Shown here piece after piece: positions 37,143-46,635 of a DNA stretch of 64,000 nucleotides. Each line of letters begins with the position of its first letter. Position 1 is the stretch's first letter. Origin of the DNA: Leptolyngbya sp. FACHB-261 (GTDB taxonomy: Bacteria > Cyanobacteriota > Cyanobacteriia > FACHB-261); contig NZ_JACJPL010000027.1 in NCBI RefSeq assembly GCF_014696065.1, positions 496,001 through 560,000 of the forward strand, written 5' to 3'. The notes beneath the pieces were generated by a model. It searched no databases. It worked only from the letters and a program-made list of their open reading frames with translations, and had not been told where the DNA came from. Made by a program: the position numbers and the translations under genes.

Positions 37143-38021
37143 TTGGCGGGGACAACGGGGAATTGTGTGTCGCTAGCACCAGAGAAAAAACAACACACGA
37201 TCAAAGTGTGGTCCTTCCAGGATGTTCTGCTGGAGCTATACCGCTACGCGCCAGGTCCAGCAGAGTCGCTACCCAAGCACTCTCATGCGGAGTATCAGTT
37301 TTGCCTCAGCCTTGATTTCCCAGGTGAATACTACTACCGCGGCACTTATTATGCAGTGCCAGTAAGTAGCCTCAGCATCATTCACCCAGGAGAAGTACAT
37401 TCCGCCCGTGATGTTGAAGATCGGCAAAATTGTGCCACATTTCGTACGTTGTATGCGAGTGTTGCTTTACTAGAAACGATTGCGGCAGAAATTGCCGGAC
37501 ATCAAACAAGTCTGCCTTTTTTCGCAAACCCAATCATTCTTGACCGATCACTTGCCAGGCTTTTTCTAGACTTTCATCTAGCGGTTGAGACTTCTACTTC
37601 TAAGCTAGAGCAGGAATCTCTGCTTCTGCACGTACTCACGCAGTTAACTACGCAATATGCAGATGCGAAAGCCTCAGAAAGAAGTGTGGGACGAGAGCAG
37701 AATTGCGTACGACAAGCTCGTGAATATCTAGAAGATAACCTGGCCCAAAATGTCAGTCTTGAGCAATTAGCTCAGGTAGTTAACCTCAGCCCTTATCATT
37801 TGCATCGTGTGTTTTGTAGCGAGATAGGGCTACCTCCCCATCAATATCAAACTCAGGTTCGCATTGCCCGTGCCAAGAGGTTGCTTTCTCAGGGATTGTC
37901 GATTCGTCAGGTCTCAATTGAAACGGGATTCGCAGATCAAAGCCACTTCACGCGGCATTTCAAGCGACTGATGCAGGTGACGCCAGGGCGCTACCGTTCT
38001 CAGAACGGCAAGTCAGAATAG
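37143..38021 (+). CDS. AraC-family transcriptional regulator
   Basis: A 292-residue regulator (from a TTG start; a GTG at about 37167 is an alternative). The N-terminal cupin-like sensor holds the usual H-x-H and proline pattern (LPKHSHAEYQFCLSLD; SIIHPGEVHSARD). The C-terminal double helix-turn-helix is complete (VSLEQLAQVVNLSPYHLHRVF; RQVSIETGFADQSHFTRHFKR; TPGRYR). It lies behind the glutamine synthetase-like gene and about 330 bases before the SDR cluster, so it may control either. It resembles the two AraC regulators further right (LEQESLLL near residue 160). Confidence 0.92.
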   Translation: MAGTTGNCVSLAPEKKQHTIKVWSFQDVLLELYRYAPGPAESLPKHSHAEYQFCLSLDFPGEYYYRGTYYAVPVSSLSIIHPGEVHSARDVEDRQNCATFRTLYASVALLETIAAEIAGHQTSLPFFANPIILDRSLARLFLDFHLAVETSTSKLEQESLLLHVLTQLTTQYADAKASERSVGREQNCVRQAREYLEDNLAQNVSLEQLAQVVNLSPYHLHRVFCSEIGLPPHQYQTQVRIARAKRLLSQGLSIRQVSIETGFADQSHFTRHFKRLMQVTPGRYRSQNGKSE

Positions 38022-38353
38022 CAAGAACGTTCAAGACAAAGCAAGCTAAGTCCTGTAGAAAGTAGTGGCGCTGGCCTATTTACTGCTGAGCATCTCATGA
38101 AGAAATGGCAAGATTTCTTTCAGTTTAGGATTGACAAAACTCGCTCAATTTGAGATTTCAACTATTCAAGAAGGAGACTCTATGGTCCTGGCTTCTAAAC
38201 TTGATCGGGAGCATTGCAGTTTTCAAAAGCTACAGATATGGGGTTACAGAGACAAATCACTGTAGTTGCTGCGAAACTCAGGCAGAATTACCAGCCGAAT
38301 TGACGCAGTGCAAGATTTAAACCATAGTTTCTTGAGGCAAGTTTGAAATAACC
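38022..38353. other. Intergenic region with a 27-codon ORF
   Basis: This 332-base gap precedes the SDR cluster. It holds one short frame, 38182-38265, with an excellent ribosome site (AAGGAG, 6 bases before ATG) encoding 27 residues beginning MVLASKLDREHC. It could be a leader peptide or the start of a decayed gene. The rest should contain the promoter of the SDR cluster, possibly an AraC site. Confidence 0.4.
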
Positions 38354-39304
38354 ATGAGCAACACCAACGACAACGACCAACAGGCTACAAACAGCAGTCG
38401 AAAGCCCAGCCAAAGACTTTCTCGTCGTCGAATTCTATTGACCAGTGGTTTAGGAATAGCTGGACTTGCCACAGGAATCGTGGCCGAGACCGTACAAGCA
38501 AACACCCAAAAGCCTGTCACTCCTGAGGTGGGCAGAGCGAATCCCAATGGTAAGTTTGCTGGCAAAGTTGTACTGATTACCGGCGCAACCTCAGGGATTG
38601 GTGAAGCGACTGCCCGAGCTTTTGCCAAAGAAGGAGCTAGCGTTCACTTTTGCGGTCGTCGGGAGGCGCTGGGAGAACAGATCGCTCGCAGTATTCGAGA
38701 AACAGGCGGCAAAGCCACTTACCAGCGAGCTGATGTTCGGGTTGAAAACGATGTCAAAGCCTTCGTGGATAATTGCGTTCAGCGATACGGACGGCTCGAT
38801 ATTGCTTTCAACAATGCAGGCATTTTTATGACCCCTGCCGAACTGCAAGATATCCCACTCGATAATTTTTTGGACATTATAAGAACTAACACGGTCGGCG
38901 AATTTCTCTCAATGAAATATGAAATCCCATACATGCGTCGTCAAGGAGGCGGTGCCATTATCAACATGGCTTCCGTCTCTGGCCATGCTGGTTTTCCCAG
39001 AATGACTCACTATGCTGCCAGCAAGCACGGCATTGTGGGCATGACTAAGATTGCAGCAATCGAGAATGCAGATCACAATATCCGCGTCAATTCAATTTCA
39101 CCTCTGGCGGTTGATACGCCACAGTTACGGGAGTCTGTTTCTTTCTTCAGAAGCAATTACGAAGAGGCAGTCAAGACAATGGTAACGAAGCGAATTATGA
39201 CAACGGAAGAAATGGCACGGGCTGTGATGTTTCTCGCCTCCGATGAAGCCACCTCTATGACAGGCATGGATCTAGATGTGACGGGTGGCCACCTCGCTCG
39301 CTAA
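38354..39304 (+). CDS. SDR-family oxidoreductase with Tat-type signal
   Basis: A 316-residue short-chain dehydrogenase. An unusual N-terminus of about 60 residues carries a twin-arginine-like signal (SRRRILLTSGLGIAGLATG), which is rare for this family. The Rossmann domain follows: TGATSGIG cofactor loop, NNAG near residue 155, catalytic Ser in MASVSG, and YAASK (Tyr-x-x-x-Lys). The C-terminus has LASDEATSMTGMDLDVTGG. Substrate unknown. NTF2, SDR and aldo-keto reductase genes follow on the same strand, suggesting a small redox pathway, perhaps detoxification. Confidence 0.9.
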   Translation: MSNTNDNDQQATNSSRKPSQRLSRRRILLTSGLGIAGLATGIVAETVQANTQKPVTPEVGRANPNGKFAGKVVLITGATSGIGEATARAFAKEGASVHFCGRREALGEQIARSIRETGGKATYQRADVRVENDVKAFVDNCVQRYGRLDIAFNNAGIFMTPAELQDIPLDNFLDIIRTNTVGEFLSMKYEIPYMRRQGGGAIINMASVSGHAGFPRMTHYAASKHGIVGMTKIAAIENADHNIRVNSISPLAVDTPQLRESVSFFRSNYEEAVKTMVTKRIMTTEEMARAVMFLASDEATSMTGMDLDVTGGHLAR

Positions 39305-39352
39305 TTCTTGTTCGCTGACTCTTGCCCGCTGACTACGGATGTGAAGACTGTC

Positions 39353-39925
39353 ATGAAGAAAACTCTATCCAGCCAATCCACTCGAAAAGACTTTTTGAAT
39401 TTAGGAGCGGTTGCGGGCTTCTCATTTCTTTTAGGCAGCCAAGATTTACTAGGGCAAAAAGCTTTAGCCCAGACCAGTTCCTCAGATCACCCCAATGTTG
39501 CCACTATCAAGCGTTACTATGCAGCCTACGGCAGGGGTGACTTGGCAACCGTGCGTCAAATTTTCGCACCTAACATTGTTTGGCACATACCAGGACATCA
39601 TCCACTAGCTGGTTCCAAGCGAGGACCCAACGAAGTATTCGCCTTCTTTGAGCAACTGGATAAAGCCAATTTCAAGGCCGACCTCATCTATCTGGGTGGC
39701 AATGACAATTATGTGATTGATTGCCATCGGGGCTATGGCGCTATGGGCGAGGCTAAGCTCGACATCCCCTTTTGCCTACTGTTTCGCATGCAGGGTGGTC
39801 GCATTGTTGAGGCGACCAACTTCGTGGGCGACCAACACGCCGCTGACGCTTTTTTCTGGTCTGTTTACCCATTAAAGCCGATTCCTGGGCGCTTAGCACA
39901 TGCGGAGGCTCAAGCTTTTGGCTGA
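39353..39925 (+). CDS. SnoaL/NTF2-like protein with Tat-type signal
   Basis: From the ATG at 39353 the protein has 190 residues; an upstream TTG at 39308 is unlikely. The N-terminus has a twin-arginine-like or ordinary export signal (STRKDFLNLGAVAGFSFLLG, ending KALAQ). The rest is a cone-shaped SnoaL/NTF2 domain (IKRYYAAYGRGDLATVRQIFA; VWHIPGHHPLAG; GGRIVEATNF). Members are isomerases, cyclases or simple binders. It sits 48 bases after an SDR with a similar export signal, so both may act in the periplasm. Confidence 0.85.
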   Translation: MKKTLSSQSTRKDFLNLGAVAGFSFLLGSQDLLGQKALAQTSSSDHPNVATIKRYYAAYGRGDLATVRQIFAPNIVWHIPGHHPLAGSKRGPNEVFAFFEQLDKANFKADLIYLGGNDNYVIDCHRGYGAMGEAKLDIPFCLLFRMQGGRIVEATNFVGDQHAADAFFWSVYPLKPIPGRLAHAEAQAFG

Positions 39926-39998
39926 GTAGCTTACACACCTAATCAATCAATACTCGAGTCAAATTTGTGTCTACAAGAGATGCAACAGGGAGATTCTC

Positions 39999-40757
39999 AT
40001 GGCCTTATTTGATGGCAAAGTTGCACTTGTTACTGGCAGCAGTTCTGGTATTGGTCGCTCGACCGCAGTGGCCTTTGCCCGTGAGGGAGCCAAAGTGGTA
40101 GTGGCCAGCCGTCGAACCGATGAAGGGCAAGAAACAGTCCAACTGGTTCAAGCGGCAGGTAGTCAGGGGTTGTTTATCAAAACTGACGTAACCCAGGAAG
40201 CAGAAGTGAAGGCCCTAGTTGAGCAGACCATTCAAACTTTTGGCCGCCTCGATTGTGCCTTTAACAATGCAGGCATTGAACAAACACCCAAACCGCTCAC
40301 TGAGCAAAGCGAAGAGGAATTCGCTCAAATCATGGATATCAATGTCAAGGGTGTCTGGTTAAGCATGAAGTATCAAATTCCTCGAATGCTTGAGCGCGGT
40401 GGCGCCATCGTCAATACATCTTCGATTAGCGGTGTTGTCGGTTTCGCCACCATTCCCATTTACAGCGCCAGCAAACATGCCGTTTTGGGATTAACCAAAT
40501 GCATTGCCTTGGAGTATGCTAAATCGGGTATTCGGGTAAATGCAGTCTGCCCAGGCGCGATTGGTGGTACCGGCACTCTAGACCGCAGCTTTGGTGGTAG
40601 CCAAGAAGCGATGGCAACACTCAATGCCATGCACCCAATGGGACGAGTTGGCACGCCAGAAGAAGTGGCTGGAACGGTTATTTACCTTTGTTCTGATGCG
40701 GCTGCCTGGGTTACAGGCCAGTCAATCACAATTGATGGCGGCTATGCTGCGGGTTGA
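39999..40757 (+). CDS. SDR-family oxidoreductase (glucose 1-dehydrogenase-like)
   Basis: A 252-residue cytosolic short-chain dehydrogenase with all classic motifs: TGSSSGIG cofactor loop at 11-18, NNAG, catalytic Ser in NTSSISG, YSASK, and the C-terminal GQSITIDGGYAAG. ATG start with GGGAGA upstream. In contrast to the first SDR it has no export signal. Substrate cannot be deduced; the family covers alcohols, sugars and acyl reductions. Third gene of the redox cluster. Confidence 0.92.
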   Translation: MALFDGKVALVTGSSSGIGRSTAVAFAREGAKVVVASRRTDEGQETVQLVQAAGSQGLFIKTDVTQEAEVKALVEQTIQTFGRLDCAFNNAGIEQTPKPLTEQSEEEFAQIMDINVKGVWLSMKYQIPRMLERGGAIVNTSSISGVVGFATIPIYSASKHAVLGLTKCIALEYAKSGIRVNAVCPGAIGGTGTLDRSFGGSQEAMATLNAMHPMGRVGTPEEVAGTVIYLCSDAAAWVTGQSITIDGGYAAG

Positions 40758-40815
40758 TTGATCTAATGTTGATTGGATCACTTCAGTAAATCCTTCAATC
40801 CATTTGGAGAACAGC

Positions 40816-41868
40816 ATGCGTTACAAACTATTGGGCAAAAGCGGCTTACGCATTTCTGAAATCTGCCTGGGTACTATGACCTTTGGCGAAGAAGTTGACT
40901 GGGGAGCATCCCGCGAAGAAAGTCGAAAAATCTTCGATGCCTTTATAGAAGCGGGAGGCAATTTCATTGATACAGCTAATGAGATTTACACGGGCGGTAG
41001 CAGCGAGAAATATCTGGGCGAATTCATTGCTGCGGATCGAGAGCGCGTGGTACTCGCTACCAAATACACCGATAGCCCACCTACAAAAGATCCCAATCGC
41101 GCTGGCAACCATCGCAAGAGCATGGTGCAATCGGTCGAGCGTAGCCTGAAGCGATTGAACACCGACTATATTGATTTGCTGTGGCTACATGCGTGGGATT
41201 TCACCACCCCTGTAGAAGAAGTCATGCGAGCCTTTGACGATTTGGTCCGTGCTGGCAAGGTTTTATATATCGGTGTCTCAGATGCACCGGCTTGGATCAT
41301 TTCGCAGGCCAATATGCTGGCACAATTGCGAGGCTGGACATCGTTCATTGGCTTACAAATTGAGTACAACTTGATTGAAAGAACCTCAGAGCGAGAATTG
41401 CTGCCAATGGCCCGTGCGCTCGGCCTCGGTGTCACTGCTTGGTCACCTTTAGCCAGTGGCCTGCTAACCGGTAAGTACAACCAGAATGCATCAACACAGA
41501 ATGCATCAACAGGTAGTTCCTCAGAATCAAAGCGATTGGAGCAAGCTCAGTTCACTGAGCTAAGCGAAAGAAACTTGGGTATTGCCGCCGCTGTACAACA
41601 AGTAGCGCAAGAGATTGGCAAAAGCCCTGCTCAAGTAGCCCTCAATTGGGTGAGGCAAAAAAAGATCATTCCAATCATTGGTGGCCGAAAGTTGTCGCAA
41701 GTCAAGGACAACTTAGCCTGTCTCGATTTTGAATTAGCAGACGCACATCTCAAGAGCTTAGATGAAGCGAGTCAGATTCAATTGGGCTTCCCCCACGACT
41801 TTCTTGCCAGAACCCGAGGAGCAACCTTTGGTGGAATGTTTGAGGCCATTGACAATCATCACCTCTAA
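40816..41868 (+). CDS. Aldo/keto reductase
   Basis: A TIM-barrel NADPH-dependent reductase of 350 residues from the ATG at 40816, which follows GGAG; a TTG four codons earlier is rejected. The family signature is clear: MRYKLLGKSGLRISEICLGTM, catalytic Asp in FIDTANEIY with Tyr, Lys in VLATKY and His in LLWLHAWD, and the cofactor segment IIPIIGGRKLSQVKDNL. It lies behind two SDR genes and probably works on a related aldehyde or ketone. Confidence 0.93.
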   Translation: MRYKLLGKSGLRISEICLGTMTFGEEVDWGASREESRKIFDAFIEAGGNFIDTANEIYTGGSSEKYLGEFIAADRERVVLATKYTDSPPTKDPNRAGNHRKSMVQSVERSLKRLNTDYIDLLWLHAWDFTTPVEEVMRAFDDLVRAGKVLYIGVSDAPAWIISQANMLAQLRGWTSFIGLQIEYNLIERTSERELLPMARALGLGVTAWSPLASGLLTGKYNQNASTQNASTGSSSESKRLEQAQFTELSERNLGIAAAVQQVAQEIGKSPAQVALNWVRQKKIIPIIGGRKLSQVKDNLACLDFELADAHLKSLDEASQIQLGFPHDFLARTRGATFGGMFEAIDNHHL

Positions 41869-41990
41869 ATCAACTTCTAAATCAACTTATTGTTAGAGTT
41901 TGTGGGAGAGGGAATAGCAGTAGCATCAAGGAGTCAAATTGAAGCCACATTGAGCTTGACTGGGATTCCTTTGGGCCTCGTTTAGGTGTC

Positions 41991-43469
41991 ATGATGCTCC
42001 ACCTCGATACGTTACGTCAGGTGTCACTGCTTGCTGCTCTCCCACAGGAGCAACTGCATTGGCTGGCCGAACAGGGAACTGAGCTTTGGTTGCAACCTGG
42101 CGAAGTTTTGCGAGCAGAAGGTGAGCCTGCTGAACACGTCTTTTTGCTGCTTTCAGGACAGTTTCAAATTATACAAACGATTGAGCAACAAGAAATTCTT
42201 CTAACTACGCACTCCACGCCCACGCTCTTTGGGGAACTGCCGATTTTAATGGGCATGTCTCATTTTTGGGCCAGTGGGCGTGCTGTTACCCCCTGCCACA
42301 TTCTCGAATTAGAAAACGAGGTTTTTTGGCGTTTGCTGATGACTGCCCCGACTGTCACGGTTGCCATTCTACGCACGATGGCGAAGCGTTGGCAGGAGGT
42401 GCAATCTTTGTCTCTACAACGTGAAAAACTGGTTGCTCTTGGCACTCTAGCCGCGGGTCTCGCTCACGAGCTGAATAACCCTGCTTCAGCCGGTCAACGA
42501 GCTGCTAGACAGTTGCAGGAGACCTTAGAAACATTGCACCCCCTTACGCTCAGATTAGGTCAACGGCCAATGCTGCCTGCCCAGCAGGCTTTCTTAGCAG
42601 ACTCACAGCAGACCTTGCTCCATCCAACCCAAGCGCGAGTGGAGCTTGACCCTCTAACCCAGAGCGATCTAGAAGATAAACTGACAGACTGGCTAGAGGC
42701 ACGCGGAGTTGTTGCGGGTTGGCAACTGGCCCCGAATTTAGTCCGAGCTGGATTGGATGTAGTTTGGCTGGAGAGGCTCAAAGAACAGGTTGCCCCCGAA
42801 TTGCTAAGCGACGTGTTGACCTGGCTAGAGGCAACTTTAGCCCAAGCCGAGTTATTAGCTGAGGTTCAGCACAGCACTGAGCGCATTTCTAAGCTCGTGC
42901 AAGCCGTCAAGGACTACTCCTATTTAGACCAAGCCCCCTTGCAAGAAGTGGACTTGCATGAAGGGCTGGAGAGTACACTCACGATCTTGAAGCACAAGTT
43001 GAAAGGTGTGTTAGTTACCCGTGATTATGACCGCAGTTTACCGCCCATTCGAGCTTATGCAAGTGAACTAAATCAGGTGTGGACCAATCTCATCGACAAC
43101 GCTATTGATGCGGTCAATGACCCTAGAAAAGATACACACACAGATCAGACAAGCGCCAAAAATATCAATACAAACGCGAACACAAGCCAAGAAGAACAGG
43201 GACAAATTTCGATTCGAACTTGCTGCGAGAACGACTGTGCAGTCATAACCATCACCGATAACGGCCCAGGCGTTCCACCAAACTTGCAATCGCGTATCTT
43301 TGACCTATTCTTCACGACTAAGGGCGTTGGCAGTGGTACGGGATTGGGCCTCAATATTGCCTATCGGGTTGTGGTGGAAAAGCACCAGGGAGATATTCGC
43401 CTTAGCTCACGGCCAGGAGAAACCTGCTTTGAAGTGCGTCTCCCGATAGACAGCTCCCAAAGGCTCTGA
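41991..43469 (+). CDS. Soluble histidine kinase with cyclic-nucleotide-binding sensor domain
   Basis: A 492-residue kinase with no transmembrane helix. Residues about 8-130 form a CRP/CNMP-binding-like beta-barrel ([25 protein letters not shown], cited in part; FGELPILMG). The H-box is [13 protein letters not shown] near 165. A long helical linker follows, then the ATPase domain with N-box ([13 protein letters not shown]), G1 (DNGPGVPP), F-box ([19 protein letters not shown]) and G2. The sensor may bind cAMP, another ligand or none; the usual phosphate-cassette Arg is not obvious. No response regulator is nearby. Confidence 0.92.
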   Translation: MMLHLDTLRQVSLLAALPQEQLHWLAEQGTELWLQPGEVLRAEGEPAEHVFLLLSGQFQIIQTIEQQEILLTTHSTPTLFGELPILMGMSHFWASGRAVTPCHILELENEVFWRLLMTAPTVTVAILRTMAKRWQEVQSLSLQREKLVALGTLAAGLAHELNNPASAGQRAARQLQETLETLHPLTLRLGQRPMLPAQQAFLADSQQTLLHPTQARVELDPLTQSDLEDKLTDWLEARGVVAGWQLAPNLVRAGLDVVWLERLKEQVAPELLSDVLTWLEATLAQAELLAEVQHSTERISKLVQAVKDYSYLDQAPLQEVDLHEGLESTLTILKHKLKGVLVTRDYDRSLPPIRAYASELNQVWTNLIDNAIDAVNDPRKDTHTDQTSAKNINTNANTSQEEQGQISIRTCCENDCAVITITDNGPGVPPNLQSRIFDLFFTTKGVGSGTGLGLNIAYRVVVEKHQGDIRLSSRPGETCFEVRLPIDSSQRL

Positions 43470-43527
43470 CCCTGCAGTCGCCAGCAACTCGCAGTTAAAT
43501 AGAAAATAGAGCATAGGAGCACTAAGC

Positions 43528-43872
43528 ATGGTCCGTTCTTCCTGGCGATATTTACTGGCATTTGGGCTGCTGGTCATGGCCTCTGCGCTGCCAGCGCAGG
43601 CCCAGACCCAACCCGAACCGGCTCCAGTTATGCGTGAAGGACAACCGACAGCAGCACCCGTTGAGCCAGCCCAGCCTCTCCAGGCCACGCAGATTCGCCG
43701 TAGCCAAGCCCCATTACCACTGGCAACGGTTTACCAAACTCCGATTTCGCAATTTGAGCCGCCCTTTACTGACGTGCCCACTGGTCACTGGGCTTATGAG
43801 GCCGTCACACGCCTGTTCTACAGCGGCATTCTGCGGGGTCAATCGGGTCCGAGCGGACCTGCTCGTTCATGA
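43528..43872 (+). CDS. Exported protein with a truncated SLH domain
   Basis: A 114-residue protein. Signal peptide 1-25 (LLAFGLLVMASALPAQAQ), then a Pro/Gln-rich linker, and at the end an incomplete S-layer homology repeat (FTDVPTGHWAYEAVTRLFYSGILRG). The normal SLH repeat continues with a PDGTF-type strand that is absent here, so either the gene lost its 3' end or this short form is natural. Its stop overlaps the ATG of the M28 peptidase (ATGA), indicating coupled translation. Confidence 0.72.
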   Translation: MVRSSWRYLLAFGLLVMASALPAQAQTQPEPAPVMREGQPTAAPVEPAQPLQATQIRRSQAPLPLATVYQTPISQFEPPFTDVPTGHWAYEAVTRLFYSGILRGQSGPSGPARS

Positions 43873-44762
43873 CCGGGAACAGCTTAAGCCATTCAAACGA
43901 GCTGGGCGAACTGGACGACCTCAAAGCGCGGTTGCAAGCTCATTTGCAAGAAGTGGTACGCGAACGCGATCCCTACCTGGCAACTGCCGGTCATTTCTAC
44001 GTGCAGCAGTATATTCGCCAGCAATTTGAGCGATGGGGAGCGGTAGAGGTTCATGAGTTTGAAGTTCGCGGCAAGCGCCACCAAAATCTAATTCTGAATC
44101 TGCCTTCCTCGTCTGGACAAACTGCAGCTCAAAAACCGCCAATTCTGATTGGTGCTCATTACGATGCTGTGCCCGGCTCACCGGGTGCCGATGACAATGC
44201 GACAGGCGTTGCAGCCCTGCTAGAACTGGCTCGTTTGCTGAGTGCTGAGCCAACCAAACATCCGCTGCGTCTGGTTGCTTTCGACCTGGAAGAATATGGC
44301 CTGTTGGGTAGCCAAGGCTATGCCGATTTCCTCCGAGAACAGCAGCAATCATTGCGCTTGATGCTGTCTTTGGAAATGTTGGGCTACTGCACTACGGCCC
44401 CTGGATCGCAGCGCTATCCAACGGGGTTGCAGTATTTTTATCCCAACTGTGGCAACTTTATTGCACTAGTTGGCAATTTGCCCACTCTACCTGATCTCAT
44501 TGGTCTCAGCCGTCGAATTCGCCAGGTTGGCGTGCCTTGCCAATGGTTGCCTGCAGGTCAAAAAGGACAGCTTGTGCCGGCAACCCGTGCCAGCGATCAC
44601 GCGCCTTTTTGGGATCGAGGCTATCGAGCGTTGATGGTCACGGATACGGCTTATCTGCGCAATCCCCACTACCATAAAGCGAGTGACCGCCTGGAAACAC
44701 TTGACTTGGATTTTTTAACCGGGGTTTGTCGAGGTTTGGCTCAAGGAATTCGCTACTTATGA
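43869..44762 (+). CDS. M28-family zinc peptidase
   Basis: A 297-residue metallopeptidase of the M28 aminopeptidase type. Zinc-site motifs: GAHYDAVPGSPGADDNATG (His, Asp), catalytic DLEEYGLLGS (Glu-Glu), MLSLEMLGY (Asp replaced by Glu/Met context) and the late His in HYHKASD. No signal peptide is visible on this start, although its start overlaps the stop of an exported SLH fragment, raising the possibility that the two were once one exported protein. Typical substrates are N-terminal residues of peptides. Confidence 0.88.
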   Translation: MTGNSLSHSNELGELDDLKARLQAHLQEVVRERDPYLATAGHFYVQQYIRQQFERWGAVEVHEFEVRGKRHQNLILNLPSSSGQTAAQKPPILIGAHYDAVPGSPGADDNATGVAALLELARLLSAEPTKHPLRLVAFDLEEYGLLGSQGYADFLREQQQSLRLMLSLEMLGYCTTAPGSQRYPTGLQYFYPNCGNFIALVGNLPTLPDLIGLSRRIRQVGVPCQWLPAGQKGQLVPATRASDHAPFWDRGYRALMVTDTAYLRNPHYHKASDRLETLDLDFLTGVCRGLAQGIRYL

Positions 44763-44778
44763 GGGTCCGAATGCTCAT

Positions 44779-45732
44779 TTAAGAGCGATTGGTCAGTGAA
44801 ACACCGATCAGAACTAATAGCCCACCCAAAAGCAACACTGGGGTTAAAGGTTCATTTAGCAGGAGCGCGGCCAAAGTCACAGCAACTACGGGCACAAGAT
44901 TGATAAAAATTGCAGCTTTCGTGGGACCAATTGCTTTCAAACCTTCGTAGTACCAGCAGAAAGCAACCACGGTTCCCAGAACAGCAAGGTAAAGAATGCC
45001 AAGCCAAACCGAAAGCGAAAACGTCTGCCACTCCTGCAAAAGCCCTTCTTGAATCGCAGGAATTAGAAAAAGCGGCGTACCCACTAAACAGGCATAGGTC
45101 GTAGCGGCAAACGGTGATAAAGTCACCATCAATCGCTTACCAACTAGGGTGTAAACTGTCCAACTGGCAACACATCCCAGCAGAAACAGATCCCCAGAAC
45201 TAATCCCTTGCGCTAAAAGGGCTTGAGGATTGCCTCGGGTAATCACAAGGGCAGCGCCAAGCAGGGCGGTGAGGATACCTGCCCACTTAGAACGAGTCAA
45301 CTTATCCCTGAAAACCAGAGCGGCACTGAGGGCAATCACGGTTGGGTTGGTTGTGACAATCAGAGAAGCCCTGCTGGCCTCAACCGTTTGCAGTCCTAAG
45401 AAAAAGAAAGCATTGTAAGCAAAAATACCGCTCAAACCCAGCGCTATTACCGGCAAAAGCTGTTGCCGTTTCAGTCGGGGCAATCCCCCCTCCAACTTAA
45501 TCGTAAGAAACAGTAAAAGCAGCGTGGCAATTGCGTATCGACAAAAGGCAGCTGAGAAGGGACCAATCGTTTGAACGACCGCCCGTCCCGCAATAAAAGA
45601 TCCTCCCCAAATGAGCGTCATTACGGCTAGTTTGAGGTAAGCCTGCGTGAGTGGTTGTTGGATAGAAAGGAGCAATTTTGGTCGTTTTTTGCCTTCGGTT
45701 TTTCTGCTAGTTTTTTTGCCAGGTTGGACCAT
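44779..45732 (-). CDS. DMT-family (EamA) exporter
   Basis: An integral membrane protein of 317 residues with ten predicted helices arranged as two EamA repeats (LAVMTLIWGGSFIAGRAVVQ at the start of the first; CVASWTVYTLVGKRLM at the start of the second). Members export amino acids, nucleosides and other metabolites. A basic cytosolic N-terminus (KKTSRKTEGKKRPK) precedes the first helix. An AraC regulator lies 79 bases upstream on the same strand, a pairing often seen when the regulator controls the exporter. Confidence 0.92.
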   Translation of the reverse strand: MVQPGKKTSRKTEGKKRPKLLLSIQQPLTQAYLKLAVMTLIWGGSFIAGRAVVQTIGPFSAAFCRYAIATLLLLFLTIKLEGGLPRLKRQQLLPVIALGLSGIFAYNAFFFLGLQTVEASRASLIVTTNPTVIALSAALVFRDKLTRSKWAGILTALLGAALVITRGNPQALLAQGISSGDLFLLGCVASWTVYTLVGKRLMVTLSPFAATTYACLVGTPLFLIPAIQEGLLQEWQTFSLSVWLGILYLAVLGTVVAFCWYYEGLKAIGPTKAAIFINLVPVVAVTLAALLLNEPLTPVLLLGGLLVLIGVSLTNRS

Positions 45733-45810
45733 GAAAACCCCCTGATATTGTAGCTTTTACTACTGTGGGGGCATTCAAGCCAGGCATCTTGTACATTCTT
45801 GGGGTAGGGC

Positions 45811-46635
45811 CTAAGAACGTTTGAATAACTGTCCAGGAGTAAAGCCGAGTACCTGCTTAAAACGACGAGTCAAATGGCTTTGATCGACAAAACCTGTGGC
45901 TTGGGCTGCCTGCGCAATCGGCTCACCAGCCACAATCAAGGTTCTGGCACGCGCCACTCGCACTTGATTGAGATAGGCATGGGGCGGCAGTCCCACGGTT
46001 TTGCGAAAAACTTGCGCCAGATGAAAGGGGTTCAACTGAGCAAGTGCAGCCAGTTTTTGGAGTGACAAGTTTTCTGCATAGCAAACATCAATGTATTCCC
46101 GCACCTGGGTAACCGCACGATGTTCTGGGCCTCTTCGTTGCAAGCTAGGGGGACGTTCTGCATGGCGGAGCAGAAGTTGAGACAGGGCAACCAGCAAAGC
46201 CGACTCCCGTTCCAGGGTAGAACTCGGCTCAATCAACAGCCGATGAAGCGTCCGTATTGATTGAGCCACGCGTCGATCTTGAACAACCGGTTCTGGAAAC
46301 CAGCAGCCATTCCAAGGCCGCTCAGCAATGTCTTGGGCAACTCGCAGCAGCAACCCTGGATCGACGTAAAGTGCCCGATACGTCCAGCCAATGTTGCCGA
46401 GAACATGTCCAGTGTGGGGTTCATCTGGATTCAATAGCCCAAGGCTTCCTGCCGAGGAATGGCGCAGGCTCCCTCGATACCAAAACGCACCCTCACCTTG
46501 CTCAATCAAACTGATTACAAAGGCATTGTGAGTATGTCGGCTGAAGGATTGCGTAACGTAATGGGCGTGGAGAATTTCAACACCATCAAGTTCGGGATCC
46601 TGCCAAAACGTTGCCTCGTCCTGAATTCGCTTCAT
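45811..46635 (-). CDS. AraC-family regulator next to EamA exporter
   Basis: A 274-residue regulator with an N-terminal cupin-like sensor (HYVTQSFSRHTHNAFVISLIE, cited in part; LLNPDEPHTGH) and a C-terminal AraC helix-turn-helix pair (LSLQKLAALAQLNPFHLAQVF; AQAAQATGFVDQSHLTRRFKQ; TPGQLF). It is clearly related to the AraC gene at 47357 and more distantly to that at 37143. It probably senses a metabolite that the exporter removes. ATG at 46635. Confidence 0.92.
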   Translation of the reverse strand: MKRIQDEATFWQDPELDGVEILHAHYVTQSFSRHTHNAFVISLIEQGEGAFWYRGSLRHSSAGSLGLLNPDEPHTGHVLGNIGWTYRALYVDPGLLLRVAQDIAERPWNGCWFPEPVVQDRRVAQSIRTLHRLLIEPSSTLERESALLVALSQLLLRHAERPPSLQRRGPEHRAVTQVREYIDVCYAENLSLQKLAALAQLNPFHLAQVFRKTVGLPPHAYLNQVRVARARTLIVAGEPIAQAAQATGFVDQSHLTRRFKQVLGFTPGQLFKRS

